Shown in pieces: positions 7,630-14,933 of a DNA stretch of 15,020 nt; positions within the stretch are counted from its first letter, which is position 1; each line of letters opens with the position of its first letter. The translations under genes were made by a program, and so were the position numbers. Location: positions 1 to 15,020 of the forward strand of contig DATKVV010000025.1 in assembly GCA_035529895.1 (NCBI GenBank), given 5' to 3'. Source of the stretch: JAUWKC01 sp035529895. GTDB lineage: Bacteria > Planctomycetota > Phycisphaerae > Sedimentisphaerales > Anaerobacaceae. A model generated the notes under the pieces. That model was given only the letters and a program-made list of their open reading frames with translations, was not told the origin of the DNA and did not search any database.

Positions 7630-7658
7630 TTGACCTGGGCGCTTGGACCTGATATACT
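7630..7658 (+). promoter_or_regulatory. Sigma70-like promoter sequence
   Basis: TTGACC (7630-7635) and TATACT (7653-7658) are separated by exactly 17 bp, which is close to the housekeeping consensus. It could drive the plus-strand gene at 7873, leaving a leader of about 200 nt. It overlaps the 5' edge of what looks like a decayed coding sequence, so it may be fortuitous or newly arisen. Confidence 0.35.
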
Positions 7659-7809
7659 GTCATAAAACCAAAGGTAAATGGAAAATCCCGAAAAATGCCC
7701 AAAAAGCAGTCCTGCTGGAAGATGTTGTCTGCGACGGCAAAGAATCACGCGGCTGCGGTCGTCTTTTCGTTTCCGGACGGAAACATGGCTCAAAAGCGTA
7801 ACTGATTAG
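7643..7809 (+). pseudogene. Remnant of a small Cys-containing protein (CDG...WL family), frameshifted
   Basis: One plus-strand frame reads KNAQKAVLLEDVVCDGKESR then GCGR up to about 7762. A second frame continues FRFRTETWLKSVTD to the stop TAG at 7807-7809. Joined, they resemble the end of a small family I recall near polysaccharide genes, with 'VLLEGVRCDGxxHGGCxxxCxxFWxEAWLxxV'. The distance from the GC cysteine to the WL pair is 29 nt here against 33 expected, consistent with a small deletion that shifts frame. The last cysteine of the pattern is also gone. Upstream, LDLIYCHKTKGKWKIP may be part of the same protein, with a TGA in frame just before it. The family match is from memory and should be treated as tentative. 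Confidence 0.4.
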
Positions 7810-7872
7810 CAGTCTTATCAGGCCGCAGGGGCGTGCCACCGTGGACGGGCGCCAGCTTTCCGGGTTGGCACA

Positions 7873-8799
7873 TTGTCACCGGTTTCAAGAATAGGTCTAT
7901 ATATCGGAGTAACTGCCATCACAAAGCGATTGCGAAATGTTCTCATAACCGTGGCGGTTGTGGCCTCAATTTCTGTGCTGCTGCTTGGTTTTGCAATTGC
8001 AGAGACTATGACCCTTGAGATAAAGACCGACCGGATCAATACCCGGTTGGCGCGAGTCGAAGATGTGACCATGGAACATTGGGCCGCGCTTTCTCAGAAG
8101 AAGATTTTTTTCGCACATACGGAATTGGGTAATGAAATTATCGACGGAATGAAAGCGATTATGACCGAGCACGATTACATACGGCTCAACATTGCCGAGA
8201 CGGCCGACCCGACGGCTTTTGACAGGCCGACTTTTGCTCATGCTCAGGCAGGCAGATGTATGGACCCGGATTCGAAGATTAGTCATTTCAAAGATCTTTT
8301 GAATGCGGGGCTCGGACAGCGAGTATCTGTTGCGTGTCTTAAATTCTGCTACAATGATGTAATATGGGAGTCGGATGCCCACGCAATTTTCCGCAATTAT
8401 CAGAAAATGGTTGAACAGCTCAAGAGCAGCTATCCGAATGTGAAATTTTTGCACGTTACGGTTCCCATCTGTTCGAGACCGTCAGGAAGCAAGAAAATTC
8501 TAAGAGAATCCGTAAAATTGTTGGCTGGCAGGCCCAGTATCTTTGATGATAATGTCAGACGCGCGCAATATAACGACTTTCTGCGGGCCGCCTATTCACA
8601 AACGGAAGCTGTTTTCGACCTCGCCCTGTTGGAATCGATTGACCCGCATGGTTTTCGTTGTTATACCCGGACTCGGGGTATAGAAAAAGTTCCAGCCAAA
8701 GCTCCACAATACAGCGTTGGTAGCGCGCATTTTAATACTGAAGGCAGAAAGATAATAGCAGAGCAACTGTTGACAGCTCTTGCAGAGATGGCGGAATGA
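7873..8799 (+). CDS. SGNH/GDSL-hydrolase-like protein, membrane-anchored, catalytic residues doubtful
   Basis: The 308-residue frame has a hydrophobic segment at about residues 23-43 (signal anchor), then KIFFAHTELGNEIIDGMKAI (about 77-96), IAETADPTAFDRPTFAHA, VACLKFCYNDV (153-163), LKSSYPNVKFLHVTVPI (183-199) and SAHFNTEGRKIIAEQLL (284-300). This order of blocks fits an SGNH-like family in which the first block is usually 'YFGHxSVGxNIIDGI' and the last 'DxxHLNxxGxxxVAxxLL'. Here the serine position of the first block holds Glu (HTELG) and the aspartate before the final histidine is absent (GSAHFN), so esterase activity is doubtful. The TTG at 7873 is the only usable start after the stop at 7807-7809 that precedes the hydrophobic segment closely enough. 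It has no clear ribosome site, so the true start is uncertain. Confidence 0.65.
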   Translation: MSPVSRIGLYIGVTAITKRLRNVLITVAVVASISVLLLGFAIAETMTLEIKTDRINTRLARVEDVTMEHWAALSQKKIFFAHTELGNEIIDGMKAIMTEHDYIRLNIAETADPTAFDRPTFAHAQAGRCMDPDSKISHFKDLLNAGLGQRVSVACLKFCYNDVIWESDAHAIFRNYQKMVEQLKSSYPNVKFLHVTVPICSRPSGSKKILRESVKLLAGRPSIFDDNVRRAQYNDFLRAAYSQTEAVFDLALLESIDPHGFRCYTRTRGIEKVPAKAPQYSVGSAHFNTEGRKIIAEQLLTALAEMAE

Positions 8800-8838
8800 T
8801 TCGCAGACAGTTGTGGCGATGGTGTAGTTTACTTCACC

Positions 8839-9117
8839 TTGAAAGATGGTTCTGATACCGCGAAAAACGACCTGACCGATGCCTGCTGCAAGTACCTCAA
8901 GAGCCATCCCGGCGTTGTGTTTTTCGCCGCCGGGCCTTTCGCCGAGGGGCTTGACTGCCCCGTCAACGTGCGCGACTTTCACGTCGGACTGTACGTAGTC
9001 TTTAAAAATATGGAATTGCACGACCGGTACCAGACCTCGCCGATGCACCTGCAGTTTATTGAGCAGTACAAAGACACGTTCCAAAAAGTGCGGGTCTTCG
9101 ATACGCTGGTCAGATAG
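8839..9117 (+). CDS. Dabb (stress-responsive A/B barrel) domain protein, start missing or frameshifted
   Basis: The frame reads VYFTLKDGSDTAKNDLTDAC, then CKYLKSHPGVVFFAAGPFAE, and ends with FHVGLYVVFKNMELHDRYQT and HLQFIEQYKDTFQKVRVFDT. This is the full Dabb ferredoxin-like barrel (about 95 residues), including the late 'HDxYQTxPxHLxFIE' and 'VRVFD' segments. These small proteins form dimers; some are enzymes, most are of unknown role. The conserved first strand (VYFT, 8827-8838) lies before the only in-frame start, a TTG at 8839 with no ribosome site. The frame is open only from 8800, with no ATG or GTG. An ATG GTG in a neighbouring frame (8819-8824) would reach VYFTLKD with one added base, so a 1-nt deletion or a sequencing error is likely. 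It lies 40 bp after the SGNH-like gene. Confidence 0.6.
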   Translation: MKDGSDTAKNDLTDACCKYLKSHPGVVFFAAGPFAEGLDCPVNVRDFHVGLYVVFKNMELHDRYQTSPMHLQFIEQYKDTFQKVRVFDTLVR

Positions 9118-9155
9118 GATTGTCCACTTTCGCAGGTCGGCGTTGAAGGCAATAC

Positions 9156-9179
9156 GCGATATCTTTTTCCAAGTATCGC
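9156..9179. repeat. Small inverted repeat between convergent genes
   Basis: GCGATA and TATCGC pair across a 12-nt loop in the 71-bp gap between the Dabb frame and the 3' end of smc. It could terminate transcription from both sides, but the stem is only 6 bp and no T-run follows. Confidence 0.2.
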
Positions 9180-9188
9180 ATCCCGTCC

Positions 9189-12100
9189 TTATGCTACAGC
9201 CGCGGCGTCCTGTTCGATCTCGTCATACTGCCCGAATTTGACGCTTATTTTCTTGCTGACCCCGCGCGTCTGCATCGTTATCCCGAATAGCATGTCCGCC
9301 ATGCTCATCGTGCGCTTCGAGTGGGTAATTATTATGAATTGCGACTCCTTCAGAAACTCACGAAGCATCAGGTTGAAACGCTCATTATTCGCCTCGTCCA
9401 GCGCCGCATCGATTTCATCGAGGAAGCAGAATGGCGACGGCTTCGTCTTGAAAATCGAAAATAGCAGCGCAATTGCCGTCATGGCCTTTTCGCCCCCGCT
9501 CAGCAGCGATATGCTCCTTGTCTCCTTGCCGGGCGGCCGCGCTATTATCTCTATGGGCGCTTCGAGAACGTCTTCTGCGTCTTCAAGTATTATGTCGGCC
9601 TTGCCCCCCCCGAACAGTTTGCGGAAAATCTCCTGGAAGTGTACCCTGATTTCGTCGAAAGTCGCCCTGAACTTCTCCCGGCTCTGCTTGTTGAGCCGGC
9701 TTATAAGTTGCTGCAGTTGCACCTTGCTGCTGTTGAGGTCTTCGACCTGACTGCTCAAAAAGTCGTGTCGCTTCTCCAGCTCCTCCTGCTCGGCTATCGC
9801 GTCCACGTTCACGTTGCCCAGCCGCTCGATTCTGCCGCGAAGTTCGGCTATTTCCTCCCTTATCTTGTCCCAGTCCACCTGGCTGTCCCTGTAATTCTCG
9901 TAAGCCTCTACCAGGTCGATTTGCAGCTCCTCCCGCACTCTCTCAATCAGGTCCTGGTTCTTTACTTCCAGTTGGCCGATTTCTATCTTGAGCTGATTCA
10001 TTTTATGATCAATTTCGCTCTGCTCCGCCCTTTTTTGGCGAATCAGTTGTTCTTTCTGCTTTTGTTCTTCCAGCAGCCTCTCGATCGTGCTGTGCAGCAG
10101 TCCGCTGTTCTGCTCGCTTTTTTCTTTTTCGACAAACAGGTCCGATACCGTCGCTTCACAGGTAAGAATATCCCTCTGTGCTTTCCCTAATTGCTCACTG
10201 CAGCTTTCTATCTCCGCCTCCGCCGACTGCGCCGCGATTCGGTTTTCGCGTATCTGGTTTTCCAGGCTCGCGATTGTCTGCTTGAGCGCCTTGCGCTGTT
10301 CGCTGATTTGACCCAAAGCCACCTTCAAATCGGTCAGTCTGCTCGTCTGCGACTCCTGCTGGCTTCTTAACTCGCTGTACCTCACCTCAAGCTCTTTTAT
10401 ATGCGTTGTTCGCTCGTTGTTTACCGCCTCTAATTCCTCCAGCTTCTGTTTCGAATCGTACTCTTTCTGAACCGACTGGGCAATCTGAGCTTCCAGCATG
10501 CCGATTTCGCTGCTGATTAGCGGCTGTTCTTCGCTCAGCCGCTTTATATTCTGCTCAATCACGCTCAGCTTTGAGTTGACCTGCATCTTTTCGGTGTTGG
10601 CTTCGTAAATGGCCGTCCGCAAATCCTTGCACAGTCTGTCCAGATGCTCGCTTGTTTGAGTCCTCTTGTCGATTTGCTCCTGGAGCAGCACAATTTCCGA
10701 TTGTATTTTCTCGATCGTCTCCTCCAGTTGGCGCAGCCGGCTCTTTCGCGATATCAATCCCGTCGCTTTCCCCAGAGGCCCCAGCTTTATTGAGCCGTCC
10801 CCGCCAAAGAATTCGCCTTTCAGCGTGACGAACCTGTACTCCCGACCTGTATTCTCAGCCAGTTCGACGGCCCCATCAATCGAGTCAACAACGATGGTCT
10901 TTCCCAACAAGTCCCAAACCAAAGGTGCATATTTGTTTTTCGTTCTTATGAATTCAGCCAGCCTTCCCTTTATGTGAGGTGAGTTCGAGAAATCCTTTTT
11001 GTCCGCAAACGGCCGCAGCCTCTCGGTAGATATGAAACTCACCCGCCCTTCGAGTTTTTCTATTGTCTCCTTGTCCGCCATCAGCCTGCTTCTGTCGTTG
11101 ATTACCAGAGCGTCGGTTTTGCCCTCGAGCGCGGCCTCGACAGCGCCCGCATGCTCGATGTCCGCCACGACTATGTCTGCCAGTACTCCTTCGACGTAAT
11201 CGAATTTGCCGCCTTCAGCCGACCGGCTCTGTAAAATGCTCTTGACCGCATTATTAAGCCCCTCGCGCCTCTTCTCCATATCTGTCAGTATCGCCAGCTC
11301 GCCGTTCAGGGCGCTTTGCGCTTCTTTCGAGTGCCCCAGCCGTTTGCTGTCGTCTGCGATTTGTACACGTATTTCTTCGGTTTGCCTACGTTTGGCGTCC
11401 AGGTTTTGCTGCAGCTCTTCCAGTACCTTTTCGATGTCGCTCATGCGCGCCTGCTGCTGTGCTTTTTCAGCCAGAAGTTGTTCAAGCTCCGCCTGCGCCG
11501 TGTTTGCCCGTCCGGCAAGCCGCTCCTTTTGGCTCGATAGATTGCTGCGATAAGCCGAAATGCTCTGCACTTCGTTGTGGAGCTGCGCCGTCCTTCTTAC
11601 TATGTCGATAATGCCTGATTTCTCGTCCTCCAAATCCGCTTCCAGCGACGCGCATTCGCTGTTTATCTCTTGGATAGCTTTTTGCAGCTCCTCCGCCGCA
11701 CCCTCTTTTTCCTCATACATTCTCTCGCAGTTGGCCTGCTCGTTTGCGTACTGCTCCATATCCCCCGTAAACTGGTTCTTCTGTTCCTGGAGCTTTTCGG
11801 CTCTCTTGCCTGCCGATTCTTTTCTTTGTCCGAGTTCCGCAGTTCGTGTTCGCAAGAATTCGATTCGCTGCAGATTCTGCTCGATTTTGCTCTGCACGGA
11901 AACAAGCGAATTGTCCGCCCGATTCAGTTGGTTCTCCGTCTCTATTATTCTCTGTCCCAGTTCACTCAGCAGAGCGTCATTCTTTCCCACTTCCGCAGCC
12001 ACACCGGCAAATTGTTCTTCGAGGTGCCCCAGGTCCGCCTTTTTCTCCGCGTTTTTCGCCTGGTTCTTCGCGTATTCCGAAAGCGAATAATTAACCTGCA

Positions 12101-12773
12101 GCTCCTTGAGCCTCTGGCTGTATTGCAGATAGTTTCTTGCTTTACCCGCCGCGAGTTTTACGCTTCGCAGGTTTTTTGTCACTTCGCCCAGAATATCCGC
12201 CAGCCGCAGCAGATTCTGTTCCGTGCGTTCCAGTTTCCGAAGTGCCTCCTTCTTGTGCGCCTTATATTTGCTTATCCCCGCCGCCTCTTCAAAGATAACC
12301 CTTCGGTCTGTCTTCGACGCATTTAGTATCTGCTCAATCTGTCCCTGCTCGATAATCGAATAGGCCCTGGCCCCCAGCCCCGTATCCATGAACAGTTCTC
12401 GAATGTCCTTCAACCGGCAGATTTTGTTGTTTATCCGGTACTCGCTCTCGCCGCTTCTGTATATCCTTCTTGATATCTCCACCGTATCGGCCTCTATCGC
12501 CAGTTGCCCTGCGGTATTGGAGATAAGCAGACTAACCTCCGCCGCCCCCATGCCCTTTCTGCTGCTGCTGCCGCCGAATATCACGTCCGCCATCTGGTCG
12601 CTTCGCAGGCTCTTGCTGCTTTGCTCGCCAAGAACCCACTTTACCGCATCCACCACGTTGCTCTTGCCGCACCCGTTCGGCCCCACAATGGCCGTTACCG
12701 CAGAATCGAATACGAAATCCGTTCTGTCGGCAAAACTCTTGAATCCGTCAACGACGATTTTTTCAAGCCTCAT
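9189..12773 (-). CDS. smc: Chromosome segregation protein SMC
   Basis: The 1194-residue protein is the full bacterial length. The N-terminal head has Walker A GPNGCGKSN (31-39), followed by VVDAVKWVLGEQS and the IEQGQIEQIL segment. A long coiled coil leads to the hinge at about residues 522-660, from FDYVEGVLADIVV to FFGGDGSIKLG. The return coil and C-terminal head carry the signature LSGGEKAMTAIALLFSIF (from 1091), Walker B FCFLDEIDAALD (1115-1126) and the THSKRTM switch region. The dimer, with ScpA and ScpB, loads on DNA and organises and segregates chromosomes. Neither kleisin partner lies in this window. The ATG at 12773 is preceded by GGGTG. The FlgI-like gene lies 112 bp upstream on the same strand and may share its transcript. 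A run of eight G in the FGGGKAD segment is in frame. Confidence 0.97.
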   Translation of the reverse strand: MRLEKIVVDGFKSFADRTDFVFDSAVTAIVGPNGCGKSNVVDAVKWVLGEQSSKSLRSDQMADVIFGGSSSRKGMGAAEVSLLISNTAGQLAIEADTVEISRRIYRSGESEYRINNKICRLKDIRELFMDTGLGARAYSIIEQGQIEQILNASKTDRRVIFEEAAGISKYKAHKKEALRKLERTEQNLLRLADILGEVTKNLRSVKLAAGKARNYLQYSQRLKELQVNYSLSEYAKNQAKNAEKKADLGHLEEQFAGVAAEVGKNDALLSELGQRIIETENQLNRADNSLVSVQSKIEQNLQRIEFLRTRTAELGQRKESAGKRAEKLQEQKNQFTGDMEQYANEQANCERMYEEKEGAAEELQKAIQEINSECASLEADLEDEKSGIIDIVRRTAQLHNEVQSISAYRSNLSSQKERLAGRANTAQAELEQLLAEKAQQQARMSDIEKVLEELQQNLDAKRRQTEEIRVQIADDSKRLGHSKEAQSALNGELAILTDMEKRREGLNNAVKSILQSRSAEGGKFDYVEGVLADIVVADIEHAGAVEAALEGKTDALVINDRSRLMADKETIEKLEGRVSFISTERLRPFADKKDFSNSPHIKGRLAEFIRTKNKYAPLVWDLLGKTIVVDSIDGAVELAENTGREYRFVTLKGEFFGGDGSIKLGPLGKATGLISRKSRLRQLEETIEKIQSEIVLLQEQIDKRTQTSEHLDRLCKDLRTAIYEANTEKMQVNSKLSVIEQNIKRLSEEQPLISSEIGMLEAQIAQSVQKEYDSKQKLEELEAVNNERTTHIKELEVRYSELRSQQESQTSRLTDLKVALGQISEQRKALKQTIASLENQIRENRIAAQSAEAEIESCSEQLGKAQRDILTCEATVSDLFVEKEKSEQNSGLLHSTIERLLEEQKQKEQLIRQKRAEQSEIDHKMNQLKIEIGQLEVKNQDLIERVREELQIDLVEAYENYRDSQVDWDKIREEIAELRGRIERLGNVNVDAIAEQEELEKRHDFLSSQVEDLNSSKVQLQQLISRLNKQSREKFRATFDEIRVHFQEIFRKLFGGGKADIILEDAEDVLEAPIEIIARPPGKETRSISLLSGGEKAMTAIALLFSIFKTKPSPFCFLDEIDAALDEANNERFNLMLREFLKESQFIIITHSKRTMSMADMLFGITMQTRGVSKKISVKFGQYDEIEQDAAAVA

Positions 12774-12885
12774 TCTTTCACCCTGCTGTTGGCATCTCTA
12801 ACCGGTTCTCAACAACTATGCGCAGCCTTTTCTCATACAAACACGCACTAATATTATCGGCCGGTGGTCTCTATTCTCTTGACAA

Positions 12886-14490
12886 TTAGTCGATTTTCGG
12901 AAGGGGGCCGGCCCGAAACTCCGCCGCCACGGCGCCTTGCTCGCACATCTGTTTCAAAATGGCTGCCGTCTCCGAATATGACACGTTCAACCCCGCCCGC
13001 ACCTGAGAACCCTCCTTCACTACCGGCGCCTCGCACAGCGCTCGAATTACATCGCTCAGCTCAAAAGAGCTTTTCAACTGAATCGGCGGAATACCCGGCC
13101 GTTTGGCAAGCTTGCGTATTATTGAAACGTATTTTTGACCCGCCGGCGCGTCTATCGTTATCTCCCCGTCCGCCGACTGCAAAAAAATGTTCTCCCGGCA
13201 GTATATCGGCGCCCCGAAAAGCACGATTCGCGGCTGACCGCTCCGCGAAACAAAAACGTCCTTTTGCCTCGGCAGCGTGATTTGCTCCAGATAAAAACCG
13301 CCCCCAATGCGCGACCGTGATACGGAGACATCATCCAGCCTCCGCAGTTGTTCGTACGCGGCCAGACGCACATCGAAATCATCGTCCCGCAACAGTCTTC
13401 GCGCAATCCCCGCCGCATAATTGCGATTGGCCCCTGTGGTAATCGCCTCAAGGGCCTCCATTCGATAAGCAGAACCACTGTCGGCCGCTATCGTGCGAAG
13501 CGTCTCTAGCCCCCGGTCGCTGCGAAGATTCACCATGCACCTCGCCGCCCGCAGCCGAACCTCCTCGTTCGCCGAATCCAGCAGACCGGCCAGTTTTTTC
13601 ACGCACCTGTTCCCTATCGCTTCTAGCGCGCTCTCGCTTGCCTGCTTATCTGCCGATGAAGCAAGCTCCTCGACAAGTGCGTCTATCCTTTTTTCAGTCG
13701 CCTCCGGCGTCTCCGAAAGGTACATCGCCTTTACCACCGAGATGAATCTTTCATCCTGCTGCCCGTATTCGGCCGGTATGCTCAATTCAATCACGCTCTG
13801 CGAAGATGCCTTCGCCGTCAACGCCCCAAATCGCGCATTCAGCACGTCGCTGATGCGCCTTGCCGCCACAAAGTCCGGCTGCCGCAGCGCAAGAGTCATA
13901 TTGTACCTCCCACGCACCCTTCCGCCGCCGAGGATATATCCCGCTCTTTTATCGCCCCCCACCCCGTCGATTGTATCAACGAAAACAGGCCCTTTCACCG
14001 TAGCGAGCACCCTCGTGGCCAAACCGAACCTGCCCGCCTCCTTCAGGTCCGCACCGTAAAGCCACCCGTCTTCGAGCGAGGTCGTCTGCGTGCCGGGCAG
14101 CGCCTCTGCTTTTACATCGAAGCTCCGGCTCTCCGTAAACGCCGGCGGCATCAGCGCATGCACCCTTACCACAGCCGTGTTCCTGCTGCTGATGAGCTTT
14201 TCAGGGTCTAACTTCCGCTCCGGCAGTTGCGTCAATATGTATTGTTTCAGGTATTCTCTGATATTGGTCGGGCATTCACCCGACCCGGTCCCCCTCAAGC
14301 CGCCCACCAGCCCGTATCCCTCGACCGGGATATATTGAACCGCGAAAACCTCCGTCATTGACCCTATTGTAGCCCCAAGCTCTGTTTGAATCTTGGCTGT
14401 TGGCGTTTTCGGCTGGCCGCACCCGCTCATAAACAACCCGATAACCACCAGGCTTGCCAAACGAACTATTTTTTGCCGATAGCTTCCCAT
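12886..14490 (-). CDS. FlgI-like lipoprotein with HEAT repeats
   Basis: The 534-residue protein begins with a lipoprotein signal: basic MGSYRQKIVR, a hydrophobic run, and a lipobox-like MSGC with the acylated cysteine at residue 24. Residues about 45-250 resemble the flagellar P-ring protein FlgI: VEGYGLVGGLRGTGSGECP (56-74), RNTAVVRVHALMPP, SRSFDVKAEALPGTQTTSLE, GGGRVRGRYNMTLALRQPDF and a RRISDVLNARFG helix. Residues about 265-390 look like HEAT-type helical repeats (ALEAIGNRCVKKLAGLLDS, EEVRLRAARCMVNLRS, FDVRLAAYEQLRRLDD). A C-terminal region (395-534) has no match I can name. No flagellar gene is nearby and FlgI itself is not a lipoprotein and has no HEAT repeats, so a P-ring role is unlikely. 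It is probably an envelope scaffold. The ATG at 14490 fits the signal peptide and has GGAGAG 9 nt upstream. An ATG at 14568 would bury the signal. Confidence 0.82.
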   Translation of the reverse strand: MGSYRQKIVRLASLVVIGLFMSGCGQPKTPTAKIQTELGATIGSMTEVFAVQYIPVEGYGLVGGLRGTGSGECPTNIREYLKQYILTQLPERKLDPEKLISSRNTAVVRVHALMPPAFTESRSFDVKAEALPGTQTTSLEDGWLYGADLKEAGRFGLATRVLATVKGPVFVDTIDGVGGDKRAGYILGGGRVRGRYNMTLALRQPDFVAARRISDVLNARFGALTAKASSQSVIELSIPAEYGQQDERFISVVKAMYLSETPEATEKRIDALVEELASSADKQASESALEAIGNRCVKKLAGLLDSANEEVRLRAARCMVNLRSDRGLETLRTIAADSGSAYRMEALEAITTGANRNYAAGIARRLLRDDDFDVRLAAYEQLRRLDDVSVSRSRIGGGFYLEQITLPRQKDVFVSRSGQPRIVLFGAPIYCRENIFLQSADGEITIDAPAGQKYVSIIRKLAKRPGIPPIQLKSSFELSDVIRALCEAPVVKEGSQVRAGLNVSYSETAAILKQMCEQGAVAAEFRAGPLPKID

Positions 14491-14499
14491 TCGACCGCG

Positions 14500-14505
14500 C
14501 TCTCC
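14500..14505 (-). promoter_or_regulatory. Ribosome binding site that sets the start at 14490
   Basis: GGAGAG on the minus strand lies 9 nt before ATG 14490, which begins the lipoprotein signal. This favours it over the ATG at 14568, which would add 26 residues ahead of the signal. Confidence 0.5.
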
Positions 14506-14597
14506 AAAAAGAATAATTTTAGCAGGAATACTGACGCAAATCCTACGCCCCCGCACCAACCCCGTCAAGCCATTTTTTTCCCCCTCCCCCCTCGCCC

Positions 14598-14691
14598 CGA
14601 GCGCAGCCCACCGCCCCTCGCCTGCCCCCGCACGCCTTTGGCGGGGGTCATCCCGACCGAGCGCAGCCCAACTGTCACCCCGAGCGCAGCC
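14598..14691. repeat. Three copies of CGAGCGCAGCC
   Basis: CGAGCGCAGCC occurs at 14598, 14658 and 14681; the first two extend to CGAGCGCAGCCCA. The third sits in ACCCCGAGCGCAGCCGAGGGG, an imperfect hairpin of a kind often scattered through intergenic DNA. The interval 14491-15020 has no credible gene; it consists of this and the repeats listed next. Confidence 0.65.
14623..14659. repeat. 37-bp GC-rich repeat, copy 1
   Basis: Matches bases 14856-14892 at 35 of 37 positions. It contains a perfect 7-bp stem, CCCCCGC and GCGGGGG, around a 9-nt loop (14625-14647), followed by TCATCCCGACCG. Both differences between the copies fall in the loop, so the stem is preserved. Confidence 0.75.
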
Positions 14692-14731
14692 GAGGGGTCT
14701 ATCAAAAAAACATCCGCCCCCGGCGGACTCC

Positions 14732-14850
14732 CCACTTTTGCACTTTGAGCTTCAGCTTTACACTTAAACTTTTAACTTCTTCTCCCGCCCCCCGGCAAAT
14801 TCCACAGTTTTGCACTTTACGCTTTGACTTTTCACTTCCCCTCCCACCCC
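14732..14850. repeat. AT-rich direct repeat, two diverged copies
   Basis: A segment starting CACTTTTGCACTTTGAGCTT (14733) and running through ACTTTTAACTTCTTCTCCCGCC recurs as CAGTTTTGCACTTTACGCTT (14804), then ACTTTTCACTTCCCCTCCCACC. The second copy lacks about 12 bases. Read on the minus strand it is a run of AAGTG/AAAGT-like words, a low-complexity repeat and not a gene. Confidence 0.6.
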
Positions 14851-14855
14851 ACGCT

Positions 14856-14892
14856 TGCCCCCGCACGTCTCTGGCGGGGGTCATCCCGACCG
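14856..14892. repeat. 37-bp GC-rich repeat, copy 2
   Basis: Second copy of the hairpin repeat at 14623-14659. The stem is CCCCCGC and GCGGGGG (14858-14880) with loop ACGTCTCTG, and the same TCATCCCGACCG tail follows. Confidence 0.75.
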
Positions 14893-14917
14893 GAGTCCGC
14901 CGCAGAGCCTGCCCTGA

Positions 14918-14933
14918 GCCCGGTCGAACGGGC
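14918..14933. repeat. Short hairpin GCCCG-GTCGAA-CGGGC
   Basis: A perfect 5-bp stem with a 6-nt loop, within CCTGAGCCCGGTCGAACGGG and then GCGCACGAAGCGAAGGG. It resembles the 'CCTGAGCnnnGTCGAAnGG' intergenic hairpins found in many copies in some genomes. Confidence 0.45.

Noticed and set aside
7678..7809. A 43-codon open frame starting MENPEKCPKSS
   Set aside because: Its first half is Arg/Cys-rich and unlike a protein. The family-like residues occur in another frame until about 7762, so it is the tail of a frameshifted remnant.
9603..9611. Run of eight G (minus strand) inside smc as a slippage site
   Set aside because: It encodes the in-frame FGGGKAD segment of the conserved head; phase variation of an essential-type gene is implausible.
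9238..12851. Many long open frames on the plus strand opposite smc
   Set aside because: They are low-complexity Leu/Ser/Arg-rich shadows of the coiled-coil coding sequence, and smc is unambiguous on the other strand.
12886..14490. Annotation as true flagellar P-ring protein FlgI
   Set aside because: The lipobox, the HEAT repeats, the extra C-terminal region and the absence of other flagellar genes make a standard P-ring role unlikely.
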